A stretch of 64,000 nucleotides of DNA from positions 496,001-560,000 of the forward strand of contig NZ_JAPVLQ010000003.1 of assembly GCF_027158005.1 (NCBI RefSeq), read 5' to 3'. Source of the stretch: Rhodococcus sp. H36-A4. GTDB taxonomy: Bacteria; Actinomycetota; Actinomycetes; Mycobacteriales; Mycobacteriaceae. The notes under the pieces were generated by a model, which was given only the letters and a program-made list of their open reading frames with translations, made no database searches and was not told where the DNA came from. This document shows, piece by piece, positions 29,258 to 39,937 of this stretch. The position numbers were made by a program, and so were the translations under genes. Within the stretch, counting starts at the first letter, position 1; every line of letters begins with the position of its first letter.

Positions 29258-31936
29258 GTGACCGATGCCACCGAACCACTGCCCAAGCCGAGGACCGCAG
29301 AGCATTCGCGGCTCGCCGAGTCGCCCGGTGTGTCCGGACCATGGCGTCAGTGGGGTCCCTATCTTGCCGGCCGTCAGTGGGGCACGGTCCGTGAGGACTA
29401 CTCGACCGATGGGGACGCCTGGCAGTCCTTTCCCTTCGATCAGGCGCATGCACGGGCCTACCGGTGGGGAGAAGACGGATTGGGCGGGATCTGCGATCGT
29501 TTCGGATTTCTCAACTTCGCTTTCGCGCTGTGGAACCGCAAGGACCCCGTCCTCAAGGAACGACTCTTCGGTCTTACCAACGGTGAAGGCAACCACGGCG
29601 AGGACGTCAAGGAATACTGGTGGGTCGTCGACGGCACACCCAGCCACAGCTGGATGCAATGGCTCTATCGCTATCCCCACGCCGAGTACCCGTACCGGAA
29701 GCTTCGTGAGGAGAACGCGCAACGAGGACGAGACGAGCGGGAGTACGAACTCTCCGATACCGGAATTCTCGACGAGAACCGATTCTTCGACGTGCAGGTC
29801 ACCTACGCCAAGGCCGCCCCGGACGACATCGCCATCGTCATCTCGATCACCAATCATGGCCCAGAGGCCGCTTCGGTGGATCTGCTGCCGCATCTCTGGT
29901 TCCGCAACACCTGGGCGTGGGGTCGCGACGACCGTGGCGGCTCCCTTTCGCAGATGACTGCTCCCGAATTGCAGTCCGGCCGGGTGCGCGCAATCGCGGC
30001 CGAACATGGCTTTCTCGGAAAGTACTACCTGAGCGCCGAAGGAGAACCAGAGGTCCTCTTCTGCGACAACGAAACGAACTCGGCGCAGCTCTGGGGTCAG
30101 GAGAATGTCAGCGCATATTGCAAGGACGGAATCGGCCGCCGCGTCGTCGAGGGGGACACCGGCGCGGTGAACCCTGAACAGACGGGCACGAAGTCGGCGT
30201 TCTGGTTTCGGTTCGACGACATCGCACCCGGCGCTACCGTCGAGGTCAAGCTCCGTCTGTCTCACAACGAGCCGGACGCGCAGACCTTCGGACGTGGGTT
30301 CGACGCCATTGTTGCCGACCGACGTTCGGAAGCCGACGACTTCTACGGCGTCGTGATCGGATCCGATCTGGACGAGAATGATCGCCATATTGCTCGGCGT
30401 GCGTACGCGGGGCTGTTGTGGACGAAGCAGCTCTACCGTTACGACGTCGAGCAATGGCTCGAAGGCGACCCGGTTGGGGAGCCCGCACCGCCGTCACGGC
30501 TCGATGCCAAGGCGCGAAACACCCACTGGCGTCATCTTGCTCTCGCGGACGTGATCTCGATGCCCGATGAATGGGAGTATCCGTGGTTTGCCGCGTGGGA
30601 CTTGGCATTTCATACCATTCCGCTCGCACATGTCGATCCGGATTTCGCGAAGGAGCAGCTGGTGTTGATGTGCCGGGAGTGGGCGATGCATCCCAACGGT
30701 CAGCTCCCCGCTTACGAGTGGGAGTTCGGTGACGTCAATCCACCTGTCCATGCGTGGGCGGCGTGGCACGTCTACCGAATCGACGGATACCGCGACCGAG
30801 AATTCCTGGTGCGTGTATTCACCAAGCTGCTGTTGAATTTCTCGTGGTGGGTGAATCGAAAGGACTCTGCGGGCTCGAATATCTTCGAGGGTGGCTTCCT
30901 CGGAATGGACAATATCGGCTTGTTCAACCGCTCTGCGCCCTTGCCGCCAGGATTTCGGCTCGAACAATCCGACGCCACGAGTTGGATGGCGTTCTACTGC
31001 CAACAGATGTTCAAGATTTCGCTCGAGCTCGCGCGTCACGACAATGCCTGGGACGACGTCGCGACGAAGTTCTTCTCGCACTTTCTGTCGATCGCGAAAG
31101 CTGTCAAATCATTTGGTTCGCAACATATTTCACTATGGCACGAAGAGGATGGGTTCTTCTACGACGTCCTCGTGCCTCCAGAGGGCGACGCGGTACCGAT
31201 GCGGGTACGTTCCATGGTCGGTCTGCTCCCGATTCTCGGGGCGACCGAGATTCCGTCATGGGTCGAGGAGGAATGCCCTGATCTGACCGCGCGGTTGCGG
31301 TGGGTGCAGCATCGTCGACCTGACATGGTCAGTCCGTTGCTCGCTCGGAAGGACGGTGACGAAATTCGAGTGTTGCTGACCCTCGTCGAACCGGAACGAC
31401 TCAAGCGTGTGCTTGCCAGGATGTTCGATTCGGAAGAGTTCCTGTCGCAGTACGGAATCAGATCGTTGTCGGCGTCGTACCGGGACGGCGTCACGTTCGA
31501 TGTCGACGGTCGCAGTCTGTCCATCGAGTACGAACCAGGCGAATCACGCACCGGCATGTTCGGCGGCAACTCCAACTGGCGTGGCCCGATTTGGTTCCCG
31601 GTCAACGTGTTGTTGGCCGACAAGTTGCGCGCATACGGGCGTCACTACGGCGGATCCTTCACCATCGAGATTCCCACCGGTTCCGGCAATCACCGCACAT
31701 TGACGCAGGCAGCAGATTTGATCGACAGCGGGTTGGCGTCGCTGTTTCGGCCGGTGAACGGTAAGCGTCCGGCGGACGGAGCGCGAATCGAGGCGAGCGA
31801 TGACCCGTTGTGGAGCGTGCACCCCACTTTCAACGAGTATTTCGACGGTGACACCGGGGAAGGACTGGGAGCATCCCACCAAACCGGATGGACGGGTCTG
31901 GTGGCGCATCTGCTGAGGCCGCGTCTGCCGTTGTAG
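29258..31936 (+). CDS. GH63/MGH1-like glycoside hydrolase
   Basis: A large cytoplasmic protein of 892 residues with no signal peptide. The C-terminal (alpha/alpha)6 barrel carries family signatures WDLAFHTIPLAHVDP and GNSNWRGPIWFPVNVLL, as in GH63-type glucosidases and bacterial mannosylglycerate-hydrolase-like enzymes. The N-terminal half is a beta-rich domain. Likely acts on an alpha-glucoside or a related compatible solute; the exact substrate is unknown. GTG 29258 opens a spacer divergent from the reductase gene. It is followed 25 bp later by an alcohol dehydrogenase gene. Confidence 0.8.
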   Translation: MTDATEPLPKPRTAEHSRLAESPGVSGPWRQWGPYLAGRQWGTVREDYSTDGDAWQSFPFDQAHARAYRWGEDGLGGICDRFGFLNFAFALWNRKDPVLKERLFGLTNGEGNHGEDVKEYWWVVDGTPSHSWMQWLYRYPHAEYPYRKLREENAQRGRDEREYELSDTGILDENRFFDVQVTYAKAAPDDIAIVISITNHGPEAASVDLLPHLWFRNTWAWGRDDRGGSLSQMTAPELQSGRVRAIAAEHGFLGKYYLSAEGEPEVLFCDNETNSAQLWGQENVSAYCKDGIGRRVVEGDTGAVNPEQTGTKSAFWFRFDDIAPGATVEVKLRLSHNEPDAQTFGRGFDAIVADRRSEADDFYGVVIGSDLDENDRHIARRAYAGLLWTKQLYRYDVEQWLEGDPVGEPAPPSRLDAKARNTHWRHLALADVISMPDEWEYPWFAAWDLAFHTIPLAHVDPDFAKEQLVLMCREWAMHPNGQLPAYEWEFGDVNPPVHAWAAWHVYRIDGYRDREFLVRVFTKLLLNFSWWVNRKDSAGSNIFEGGFLGMDNIGLFNRSAPLPPGFRLEQSDATSWMAFYCQQMFKISLELARHDNAWDDVATKFFSHFLSIAKAVKSFGSQHISLWHEEDGFFYDVLVPPEGDAVPMRVRSMVGLLPILGATEIPSWVEEECPDLTARLRWVQHRRPDMVSPLLARKDGDEIRVLLTLVEPERLKRVLARMFDSEEFLSQYGIRSLSASYRDGVTFDVDGRSLSIEYEPGESRTGMFGGNSNWRGPIWFPVNVLLADKLRAYGRHYGGSFTIEIPTGSGNHRTLTQAADLIDSGLASLFRPVNGKRPADGARIEASDDPLWSVHPTFNEYFDGDTGEGLGASHQTGWTGLVAHLLRPRLPL

Positions 31937-31949
31937 TCGCGGAGCGTCC

Positions 31950-31955
31950 TAGAGT
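31950..31955 (+). promoter_or_regulatory. -10 box TAGAGT of the alcohol dehydrogenase gene
   Basis: Six nt before ATG 31962, within the short gap after the glycosidase gene. Confidence 0.45.
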
Positions 31956-31961
31956 GGAGAA

Positions 31962-33074
31962 ATGAAGATTCGCGGCGCAGTGCTGGAGGAAATCGGACGG
32001 TCTCGGCCGTTTACCCAATCTCGGCCGATCACGATTTCGGAACTCGATCTCGACCCGCCCGGCGAGGGCGAATTGCTTGTCCGCATCGAGGCGGCCGGCC
32101 TGTGTCATTCCGATCTGTCCGTGGTCGACGGCAATCGCGTACGTCCGGTTCCGATGTTGCTCGGGCACGAGGCGGCCGGTCGCGTCGAGGCGCTCGGGTC
32201 CGGGGTCGAGGACATCGCACCAGGCACCCGCGTGGTGATGACCTTCTTACCTCGATGCGGAGAATGCGCCGGTTGCCGGACCGACGGGCAGATGCCGTGT
32301 GTGCCAGGCAGCGCGGCGAACAACGCTGGTAAGTTACTCGGTGGCGGTGGAAAATTGGCGCGCGCGGGCCAGGAAGTCAAACATCACCTCGGGGTCTCCG
32401 GATTTGCGACACACGCGGTAGTGAGCCGCAAATCGGTCGTAGCCGTCGACGACGATATTCCGGCCGACGTCGCGGCGGTGCTCGGTTGTGCAGTATTGAC
32501 CGGTGGTGGCGCAGTTCTCAACGCCGGTGCGCCCAGGCCCGGCCAGTCCATCATGGTGGTCGGTCTCGGTGGCGTCGGAATGGCCGCTGTACTGACGGCT
32601 GTATCGGTGGGCGCCGGTGAGGTCATCGGCGTCGATGCAGTGGCTGAGAAGCTGGCAACCGCTCGCGAACTCGGTGCGAATCGGACGTATTCGCCTGCCG
32701 AGCTTCATGAGCTGGGTATCAAAGCAGACATCGTGATCGAGGCTGCAGGAAACGCGCGCGCCTTCGAAGCGGCCGTCGCAGCGACGGCACCAGGCGGTAG
32801 GACCGTCACCGTCGGCCTTCCCGCTCCCGACGCCAGGTCCTCGATATCGCCTCTCGGACTCGTCGCCGAAGCGCGCACGATCATCGGCAGCTATCTCGGT
32901 TCTGCAGTGCCCGAGCGTGACATTCCGAAGTATGCGCAGCTCTACCGCGAGGGCAGGCTACCGGTCGAGAAGCTGATCTCCTCGCGAATCCGGCTCGAGG
33001 ACATCAATTACGGCATGGACGAACTCGCCGACGGCAGAGCCATCCGTCAGGTCATCACGTTCGACGAGCAGTAG
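31962..33074 (+). CDS. Zinc-dependent alcohol dehydrogenase (MDR family)
   Basis: NAD(P)-dependent medium-chain dehydrogenase, 370 residues. Catalytic zinc ligands are in GLCHSDLS and GHEAAG; the structural zinc site is complete, CGECAGC plus a fourth Cys in MPCVPG. The Rossmann motif VVGLGGVGMAA is intact and is followed by an acidic residue (GVDAV), suggesting NAD preference. Substrate not determinable. The last 20 bp overlap the convergent ABC ATPase gene. Confidence 0.88.
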   Translation: MKIRGAVLEEIGRSRPFTQSRPITISELDLDPPGEGELLVRIEAAGLCHSDLSVVDGNRVRPVPMLLGHEAAGRVEALGSGVEDIAPGTRVVMTFLPRCGECAGCRTDGQMPCVPGSAANNAGKLLGGGGKLARAGQEVKHHLGVSGFATHAVVSRKSVVAVDDDIPADVAAVLGCAVLTGGGAVLNAGAPRPGQSIMVVGLGGVGMAAVLTAVSVGAGEVIGVDAVAEKLATARELGANRTYSPAELHELGIKADIVIEAAGNARAFEAAVAATAPGGRTVTVGLPAPDARSSISPLGLVAEARTIIGSYLGSAVPERDIPKYAQLYREGRLPVEKLISSRIRLEDINYGMDELADGRAIRQVITFDEQ

Positions 33075-33846
33075 CAACCCAGCGGCCGTTGCTGCGTCCG
33101 ATTTCGATGGGATGGTCGAAGCATGCGCTGATGTTCTCGGTCGTGAGTACGTCTTCGACGAGGCCGTCGACCATGATGTGGCCGTCGCGGATGAGCACGG
33201 CATGCGTCGTGGACTTTGGAATCTCCTCCAGATGATGCGTCACGAGGATGCTCGACAATGATTCGTGCTCTGCGCGGAGATTGTCGAGTGCGGAGAGAAG
33301 TTGCTCGCGAGCAGCGAGGTCGAGTCCGGTGGCAGGTTCGTCCAGAAGCAGAAGCGCAGGGTTGGACAGGAGTGCCCGCGCGATCAGCGCGCGGCCACGT
33401 TCACCCTGCGAAAGTGTGCGCCAAGGTGAGTCGCTGCGATCCTCGATACCGAGGGAGGCGATGAGCGATCGGGCCCGGTCTTTCTGCTCGGAAGTGGCCG
33501 ACCATCGCGGGATCAGATCGGGGGTGTTGGTGAGCCCGGTGAGCACGGTCTCGAACAGCGTCAAAGGAGCTTCGATACGCAGTCGAGGATCGACATGACC
33601 GATGTGGGTGCGCAGCTCGCGCATGTCGACACGGCCCAGTTGGTGACCGAGGACATGCACGGTGCCATTGGTTGGGTGCACGAACGCGCCGAGCAGGCTC
33701 AGCAACGTGCTCTTACCTGCTCCGTTGGCACCTAGCAGCACCCAGTGCTGCCCCTGCTCGACCTGCACCGATGCGCCGCGCAGCAGATGTCGTCCGCCTC
33801 TGACCAGGTCGACGTTGTGGGCGCGCACGACACTTTCCGTAATCAC
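33055..33846 (-). CDS. Orphan ABC transporter ATP-binding protein
   Basis: 263-residue ATPase with Walker A GANGAGKST, a slightly divergent signature LSQGERGRAL, Walker B LLLLDEPATGLD and the switch His in VTHHLEEIP. No permease gene is nearby, so it may be a soluble ABC protein or may use a distant partner. GTG 33846 is supported by a -10 box six bases upstream; the much longer frame crosses the dapB leader repeats and is not credible. Confidence 0.85.
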   Translation of the reverse strand: MITESVVRAHNVDLVRGGRHLLRGASVQVEQGQHWVLLGANGAGKSTLLSLLGAFVHPTNGTVHVLGHQLGRVDMRELRTHIGHVDPRLRIEAPLTLFETVLTGLTNTPDLIPRWSATSEQKDRARSLIASLGIEDRSDSPWRTLSQGERGRALIARALLSNPALLLLDEPATGLDLAAREQLLSALDNLRAEHESLSSILVTHHLEEIPKSTTHAVLIRDGHIMVDGLVEDVLTTENISACFDHPIEIGRSNGRWVATARRT

Positions 33847-33852
33847 CGGTCG

Positions 33853-33858
33853 ACAGTA
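33853..33858 (-). promoter_or_regulatory. -10 box TACTGT of the orphan ABC ATPase gene
   Basis: Minus-strand TACTGT, 6 nt from GTG 33846, leaderless. It is back-to-back with the dapB promoter. Confidence 0.45.
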
Positions 33859-33938
33859 TCTTGACACCGAGTCCGATTTGCGGCCTGCCCGGCTGATACC
33901 GATTTCCAACCGGCGTAGTACGGGTACCTCGCAAGTCA

Positions 33939-34806
<868 letters not shown>

Positions 34807-34816
34807 CGAGGTTGCG

Positions 34817-35284
34817 ATGAACAAGGCCACCAAAGTTGTGCTCATCATCGGCGTCATGGTGCTGGTTCTGGGTTTCTATTTCTACCTTCTCGGAAGTCGC
34901 GGACTGTCGCTGATTCAGACCGGCGGCCCGGTCAACATCGGTCTCGGAATAGGCGTCATTCTGTTGCCCATCCTCGGGGTATGGATTGTCGGCGCCACCC
35001 TCAAGGCAGGGTTCGATCATCAGCATCTGGCCAGCCGGATGCGGGAGGAAAACCTCGAACTGGACGTCTCCGATCTGCCGACTATGCCGTCGGGTCGGAT
35101 TGCCCGCGACGCTGCCGACGAACTCTTCCAACAGATCAAAGGTGAGTGGGAGAAAGATCCGGACAACTGGCGCAACTCCTACCGATTGGCGCGAGCCTAC
35201 GACTACGCAGGCGACCGAGGCAGAGCCCGCGAGACGATGAAGCGGGCAGTAGAACTCGAACGGCAGGAATCCGCCGACCGATGA
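34817..35284 (+). CDS. Conserved actinobacterial membrane protein with TPR-like tail
   Basis: 155 residues: two hydrophobic helices (about 7-27 and 42-63) and a cytoplasmic C-terminal part whose last 50 residues (DPDNWRNSYRLARAYDYAG) resemble a tetratricopeptide helix pair. It follows dapB by 10 bp; the same arrangement is known to me from M. tuberculosis (Rv2773c-Rv2772c). Function unknown. Confidence 0.75.
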   Translation: MNKATKVVLIIGVMVLVLGFYFYLLGSRGLSLIQTGGPVNIGLGIGVILLPILGVWIVGATLKAGFDHQHLASRMREENLELDVSDLPTMPSGRIARDAADELFQQIKGEWEKDPDNWRNSYRLARAYDYAGDRGRARETMKRAVELERQESADR

Positions 35285-35733
35285 CCGCCACTCTCCTCGT
35301 CGTTCACCACACGCCGTCGCCGGTGACGCGTGAGCTTCTCGAAGCGGTCCTGGCGGGTGCTAGGGATCCCGACATCGAGGGTGTGACCGTTCGGAGCGTT
35401 CCCGCGCTGGGCGCGACCATCTCCGATGTCCTGGGCGCCGACGGTTATCTGTTCGGAACACCGGCCAATTTCGGTTACATGAGTGGTGCTCTCAAGCATT
35501 TTTTCGACACCACCTACTATCCGTGTCTCGACGCAGTCGCCTCCCGCCCGTACGGCATGTGGGTTCACGGCAACAACGACACCGTCGGCGCAGTGTCGGC
35601 GATAACGAAGATCGCCACCGGATGGGCGCTGGAAAATGTGTCCGCGGCACTGGAACTGACCACAGCGGACAAGAACGCCAAGGATTCATGCTACGAACTC
35701 GGCGGCACGCTGGCAGCAACTCTCATGAGCTGA
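35281..35733 (+). CDS. Flavodoxin-fold / NADPH-dependent FMN reductase-like protein
   Basis: 150 residues with a flavodoxin-like alpha/beta fold: TATLLVVHHTPSPVTRELL at the start, where FMN phosphate would bind, and the flavin-ring loop GTPANFGYMSGALKHFFD. Redox partner unknown. ATG 35281 overlaps the stop of the membrane-protein gene (ATGA), so it is translationally coupled in the dapB operon. Confidence 0.78.
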   Translation: MTATLLVVHHTPSPVTRELLEAVLAGARDPDIEGVTVRSVPALGATISDVLGADGYLFGTPANFGYMSGALKHFFDTTYYPCLDAVASRPYGMWVHGNNDTVGAVSAITKIATGWALENVSAALELTTADKNAKDSCYELGGTLAATLMS

Positions 35734-35745
35734 ACCGCTGTGTCT

Positions 35746-37586
35746 TCAGAACGGTGGGGGTTCGGCGCGTTCGCGTAGTCGAACGACCGCGCTGTGTTCG
35801 CGGAAGCGGCATCGCAGATTTCGGATTCGCGCCCGCGCGACATCGGTCGCGGCGTCTCGGAGGTCCTTGGTCGTAGGTGGTTGCGTGCCGGGCGATTGGT
35901 TCTTTTCCCACCAGGTCACGGTGACCGGATCGGGCTCGGGTTCCGAACCCCGTTTTCCGCGTCGGCGGGTTCGGGGTAAGCCCAGCACCCCCGGATCCGG
36001 GAGGGAGATCCGGCGGTGTCCGGAGCGGCTCGTCCACAGGATCGCGCAGCCCTGCAGGAGGGCGACGGTCCAGCTACGCGATGTCTTGGCCTGGTGGTGG
36101 CAGGTGCAGACCGGGTGCAGGTTCGTCTCGATAGTCCACCCGCCGCGCTCGGGGTTGTTGTGGTCGAACGGGACGATGTGGTCGAGTTCGCACTTCGTGG
36201 AGGGGACATCGCAGTGTTCGAAGGTGCATGTCCGGTGCCTCATCCGTACACGTGCTGCGGTCTCGGTCGAGGGTTTGTACGTCAGCGCGCCTGGCGGTGG
36301 GCAGTAAGACCACCGTGTCCATCGGGAAACATTCCCGCGGCCAGTGCTGGGTCGTTCTCGATGGTGGCGAGTAGCTCGGCGGAGAACTTTGCTCGGACCG
36401 ATTCGCTGATTTCCGGTCGTTCAGGGCCTAATGTTCGGGTAAAGGCGCGGGGGACAATGCCACCTCGGCGCACCCGACCGCGTCCGATCAGGCGCTCCGA
36501 GAGGGGTTGATCGACAGGCGAATTCGACAACACAGCATCAGGGAGTCGAATACCCCCACCATCTGGGGGAGTGACGCTGGATGGTGCTGTGACGCTGGGT
36601 GGTGCTGTGACGCTGGGTGGAACAGTCACACCCGAGGAGGTCATGGCGGTCACGAGTTCGGTCAGTAGCGCTTGCCACTGAGCATCCTTGGCCACCAGCC
36701 GAGCCAGGTCGGCGTCGAGGGGTGTCCCATCCGCCAGGACAGCCGGGCTCGAGGTCAGACCCAACACGGTTTGCACATCGACAAGGATCTGAACGAGATG
36801 ACCACGTCGCGGAGGCGGTGCATCGGTGTTGCCGAATACCGGGCACTGTTCACCGCGGTGACAGTGGCATTCGAGAACTTCTTCGCTGTGTAGGAGGGCC
36901 AACAGTCCGTCGACACGCAGTTGCCGTAGCGACCTCGGATCGGACTTGCACACGGTCCCGGCGATCTCCTCGATCAGCGCATCGGCTTCGGCACCTTCGA
37001 GGTCGGTCAACTGCGCGCGCAAGATCGCTGTTCCGTCTCCTTCCTGCCGGACCGACACCTCTCTGCCGGTGCGAGCGGACATTGCCCGAGCTACCGCGGC
37101 CTCGTCGGGGTTGTACGTCATCCACAGCCGCCACAGTTTTTTGCGGAGTGACGGTGCGTTGAAGCGTGCGGCTGCAGCAACTGCGTCGAATTCGATGGCC
37201 TTGATCGTCTCATCACTGGCATAACCGAGAACCGAGGTCATCACCGTGACGTGAGACCAGTCGAGCATTCCGCAACTGAATCGAATGGCGGTCAAAGGCA
37301 ATCGGTCCAATGCGAAGCCGGTGTCGGTGAACGAACGGATCTGACGCCACGACATGCGTAGTGCTCCTGCTGCCTCGCACACCGCATCACGCAACGCGTC
37401 GGAGGGATCGCCGCCGCGGTCATCGGCATCGGCGAGGCGGATCTCTACGACGTTGCAGACCGATTCCACCACACGTACTCGGCACACATTCTCTTGATAT
37501 CGATCTCGGCCGGCAACTGCGAGCAGTCCTGCCACACAGCTGTTGCCGTCGATGGTGCCGGCTCCGAAACCCCCTGATTCGAACAT
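35746..37586 (-). pseudogene. Frameshifted DUF222 / HNH endonuclease gene (13E12 repeat family)
   Basis: Two reading frames form one gene. The first, 37586 to 36282, covers the DUF222 domain and ends GGLTAHRQAR. The second, 36243 and upstream codons to 35746, carries the HNH nuclease with CELDHIVPFDH, NLHPVC and HHQAKT. Codons between the frames read PPPGALTYKPSTETAARVR, the usual linker of the family, so one base is missing from a C-run at 36299-36301. The start ATG 37586 has a -10 box seven bases upstream. Either a genuine mutation or a sequencing slip. This is a mobile, multicopy family in actinobacteria. Confidence 0.8.
36571..36624. repeat. 18-bp tandem repeat, 3 copies, inside the DUF222/HNH gene
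   Basis: Three adjacent copies of GTGACGCTGGGTGGTGCT (first with one mismatch, third diverged at its end), keeping frame and encoding PPSVTA-type repeats in the linker between the two domains. Confidence 0.85.
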
Positions 37587-37593
37587 ACTTGCG

Positions 37594-37599
37594 AGTGTA
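37594..37599 (-). promoter_or_regulatory. -10 box TACACT of the DUF222/HNH gene
   Basis: Minus strand, 7 nt before ATG 37586. Confidence 0.4.
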
Positions 37600-37702
37600 T
37601 TCCTACGCACCGACATGTTTTGAAGGTCCACAGTCACACGCCCACTTGCCAAGTCGGGATCTTCTTCACCTCTTGGCTCCGGCAGCGATGGTGATGCCCG
37701 TC

Positions 37703-37708
37703 TAGTCT
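37703..37708 (+). promoter_or_regulatory. -10 box TAGTCT of the alpha/beta hydrolase gene
   Basis: Seven nt before ATG 37716, no ribosome site between. Confidence 0.5.
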
Positions 37709-37715
37709 CGCTCCC

Positions 37716-38627
37716 ATGACGTCAGATGCGTATGCACAGTTCCTTCCTGCCGGGTACCGGAATTTCCTCCAACCGGTTTCGACAACCTGGCAGTGGCGTG
37801 ACAACTCAATTCACATTGCTCGAGCGCGCAGCAGTGAAGCGGCTGTCAAAGTTCTGGCGATTCATGGTGCGGGTGGGCATTCAGGCGCACTGTGGCCGTT
37901 CGCGGCAGTCGCTGCGAAGCGTGGAGCCGATGTGTTGTTTCCTGATATGCCGCTGTACGGCAGGACAGTTGTGGCGAACGGAGGGGCGGTGAGATACGAA
38001 GACTGGGTCGAGATGCTGTGCGATCTTGTAGTAGCGGAGCGGCGTGGCGATCCGCGTCCCCTAGTTCTGTTCGGCGCAAGCATGGGCGGAATGTTGGCGT
38101 ATGAAGTTGCTGCTCGAACCGGTCAGGTTGCCGACGTCATTGCTACTTGTCTTCTGGATCCATCGGATCCCGATGCTCGATCTGCCGCTGCGCGTTTCGG
38201 TGTTCTCGGCCCAATATCCCCCCGATTGCTGAAGGCAGGTTCGGCGGTGCTCGGCAGCGTCCGTGTGCCCGTGCGGTGGTTGATGGATATCGACAACATG
38301 AGTGCGAATCGAGAGCTGTCGCAAGCATGCGCGACGGATCCACTCGGCGGTGGAGTGTCCTTACCGCTCGGATTTCTCAGCAGTTTCATGTCATTCGAAC
38401 ACGTGGCCCCCGAGAAGTATCAAGGCCCGAAAGTGACATTGACACATCCTGCAGAAGACACGTGGACCCCGGCGGAATTGAGCATTCGATTTCTTGACAG
38501 GATCGCCGCGCCGACATCGCTGGTAATGCTCGACGGGTGCGGTCACTTTCCGATCGAGGAACCTGGATTGTCTCAGCTGGCGTCCACGATGGAGGAGATC
38601 GCCAGCTCCCATGGGTGGACTCCGTAG
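37716..38627 (+). CDS. Alpha/beta hydrolase
   Basis: 303 residues, no signal peptide. Oxyanion loop IHGAGGHSG, nucleophile elbow GASMGG, a late Asp in AEDTWTP and catalytic His in GCGHFPIE give a complete Ser-Asp-His triad. A cap region lies between about 165 and 225. Substrate unknown; it could be an esterase, lipase-like or epoxide-hydrolase-like enzyme, though the Ser nucleophile argues against the last. Confidence 0.85.
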   Translation: MTSDAYAQFLPAGYRNFLQPVSTTWQWRDNSIHIARARSSEAAVKVLAIHGAGGHSGALWPFAAVAAKRGADVLFPDMPLYGRTVVANGGAVRYEDWVEMLCDLVVAERRGDPRPLVLFGASMGGMLAYEVAARTGQVADVIATCLLDPSDPDARSAAARFGVLGPISPRLLKAGSAVLGSVRVPVRWLMDIDNMSANRELSQACATDPLGGGVSLPLGFLSSFMSFEHVAPEKYQGPKVTLTHPAEDTWTPAELSIRFLDRIAAPTSLVMLDGCGHFPIEEPGLSQLASTMEEIASSHGWTP

Positions 38628-38663
38628 CGAGGAGTCGTCGGACCCTCGTGGCACAGTGACGTC

Positions 38664-39884
38664 ATGCGTGAGATGAGTGCATCGATGGCACGCCGCACCG
38701 CCCTGGCTGCGCAGGGGTTGGCGTTTGCGCGTTCCGTGACAGAGGGGCTGGCGTCCGCACGCGCGGTGCACAAGGCGATTGCACAGACGCAGTTGCTCCA
38801 GATCGACTCGGTGTCGGTTCTCGTGCGCGCCCACTACGCGCCGGTGTTCAGTCGAATCGGCAAATACGACCGAACGGTGATCGATCGGGCTGCGTGGACC
38901 GATACTGTTCGACGCCCTCGCAAGCTCGTCGAGTATTGGGGTCATGAAGCCGCGCTGATACCGGTCGAGGATTGGCCGCTGATGGGTTGGCGCACAAGGT
39001 TGTACGAGCATGGTCGTTGGGGAGGAGCTGCGAAAGTTCTGGAACGGAACCCGGTGCTGGCCGATGATGTTCTTGCTGTCATCGGAGATCTCGGGCCGTC
39101 GAGTGCCGGTGACATCGAGCGTGCGCTCGAGGTCGAACGTCCTGGACGCAAGGGGCCGTGGTGGGACCGCAGTGACGTCAAGGTCGTGTGCGAGCAATTG
39201 TTCGCGGCCGGCATTGTTTCGGTTGCCACTCGCTCCGGTTTCGTTCGGCACTACGACCTGACGGAGCGGGTGATCCCGCCCGATATCCTTTCTCGCACGG
39301 TGAACGAGGCCGATGCAGTGCGGGAATTGATCAGGAAGTCGGCGGTGGCGCTCGGTATCGCAAGCGAACCCGATCTTCGTGACTACTACAGACTTTCGCA
39401 GAAGCAATCGAAAGCCGCTGTCGCCGAACTGGTGGAGGACGGTGTCCTCGAACCCGTCGAAGTACGCGGTTGGGACGTGCCCGCGTACCTGCATGTCGAC
39501 GCTCGCATTCCCCGGTCCGTCCGGGGGAGTGCGCTGCTGTGTCCGTTCGACCCGATGATCTTCTATCGTCCGCGCGTCGAGCGCATCTTCGATTTTCGCT
39601 ATCGCATCGAGATCTACACCCCACAACACAAGCGGGTACACGGCTATTACGTCTTCCCGTTTCTGATGGGGGACGAGTTGGTCGCGCGGCTCGATCTCAA
39701 GGGTGATCGGGCGCGCTCGGAACTGCAGGTGCTCGGCGCGTTCGTCGAAGGTGAACGCGCCGCCGGTCCCATCGCCGTTGCGCTGGCGCAGGCCCTGCGT
39801 GAAATGGCGGACTGGCTGGGGCTCGACGCCATCGTGATCGGTGAACGCGGCGACCTCGCGCCCGCCCTCGCAAGCGCTGTGTAA
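38664..39884 (+). CDS. Winged-helix protein of the YcaQ / AlkX DNA-glycosylase family
   Basis: 406 residues. The family hallmark is [16 protein letters not shown] near residue 45, and the C-terminal [17 protein letters not shown] and [11 protein letters not shown] blocks agree. Members such as E. coli YcaQ and Streptomyces AlkX act on DNA interstrand crosslinks. Whether this copy is active cannot be seen; the QxD-type catalytic motif appears to be retained as QID. ATG 38664, with ATG 38673 as alternative. Confidence 0.78.
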   Translation: MREMSASMARRTALAAQGLAFARSVTEGLASARAVHKAIAQTQLLQIDSVSVLVRAHYAPVFSRIGKYDRTVIDRAAWTDTVRRPRKLVEYWGHEAALIPVEDWPLMGWRTRLYEHGRWGGAAKVLERNPVLADDVLAVIGDLGPSSAGDIERALEVERPGRKGPWWDRSDVKVVCEQLFAAGIVSVATRSGFVRHYDLTERVIPPDILSRTVNEADAVRELIRKSAVALGIASEPDLRDYYRLSQKQSKAAVAELVEDGVLEPVEVRGWDVPAYLHVDARIPRSVRGSALLCPFDPMIFYRPRVERIFDFRYRIEIYTPQHKRVHGYYVFPFLMGDELVARLDLKGDRARSELQVLGAFVEGERAAGPIAVALAQALREMADWLGLDAIVIGERGDLAPALASAV

Positions 39885-39937
39885 TCAATCGTCTGTTCGG
39901 GCAGCGGGATGTACTCGATGGTGCGAACATCGCAAGT

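Noticed and set aside
29141-30454. 437-residue minus-strand ORF
   Set aside because: Antisense to the GH63-like gene, no motifs, no start signal.
31962-33846. ABC ATPase as part of the alcohol dehydrogenase operon
   Set aside because: The genes are convergent and overlap at their 3' ends, so they cannot be co-transcribed.
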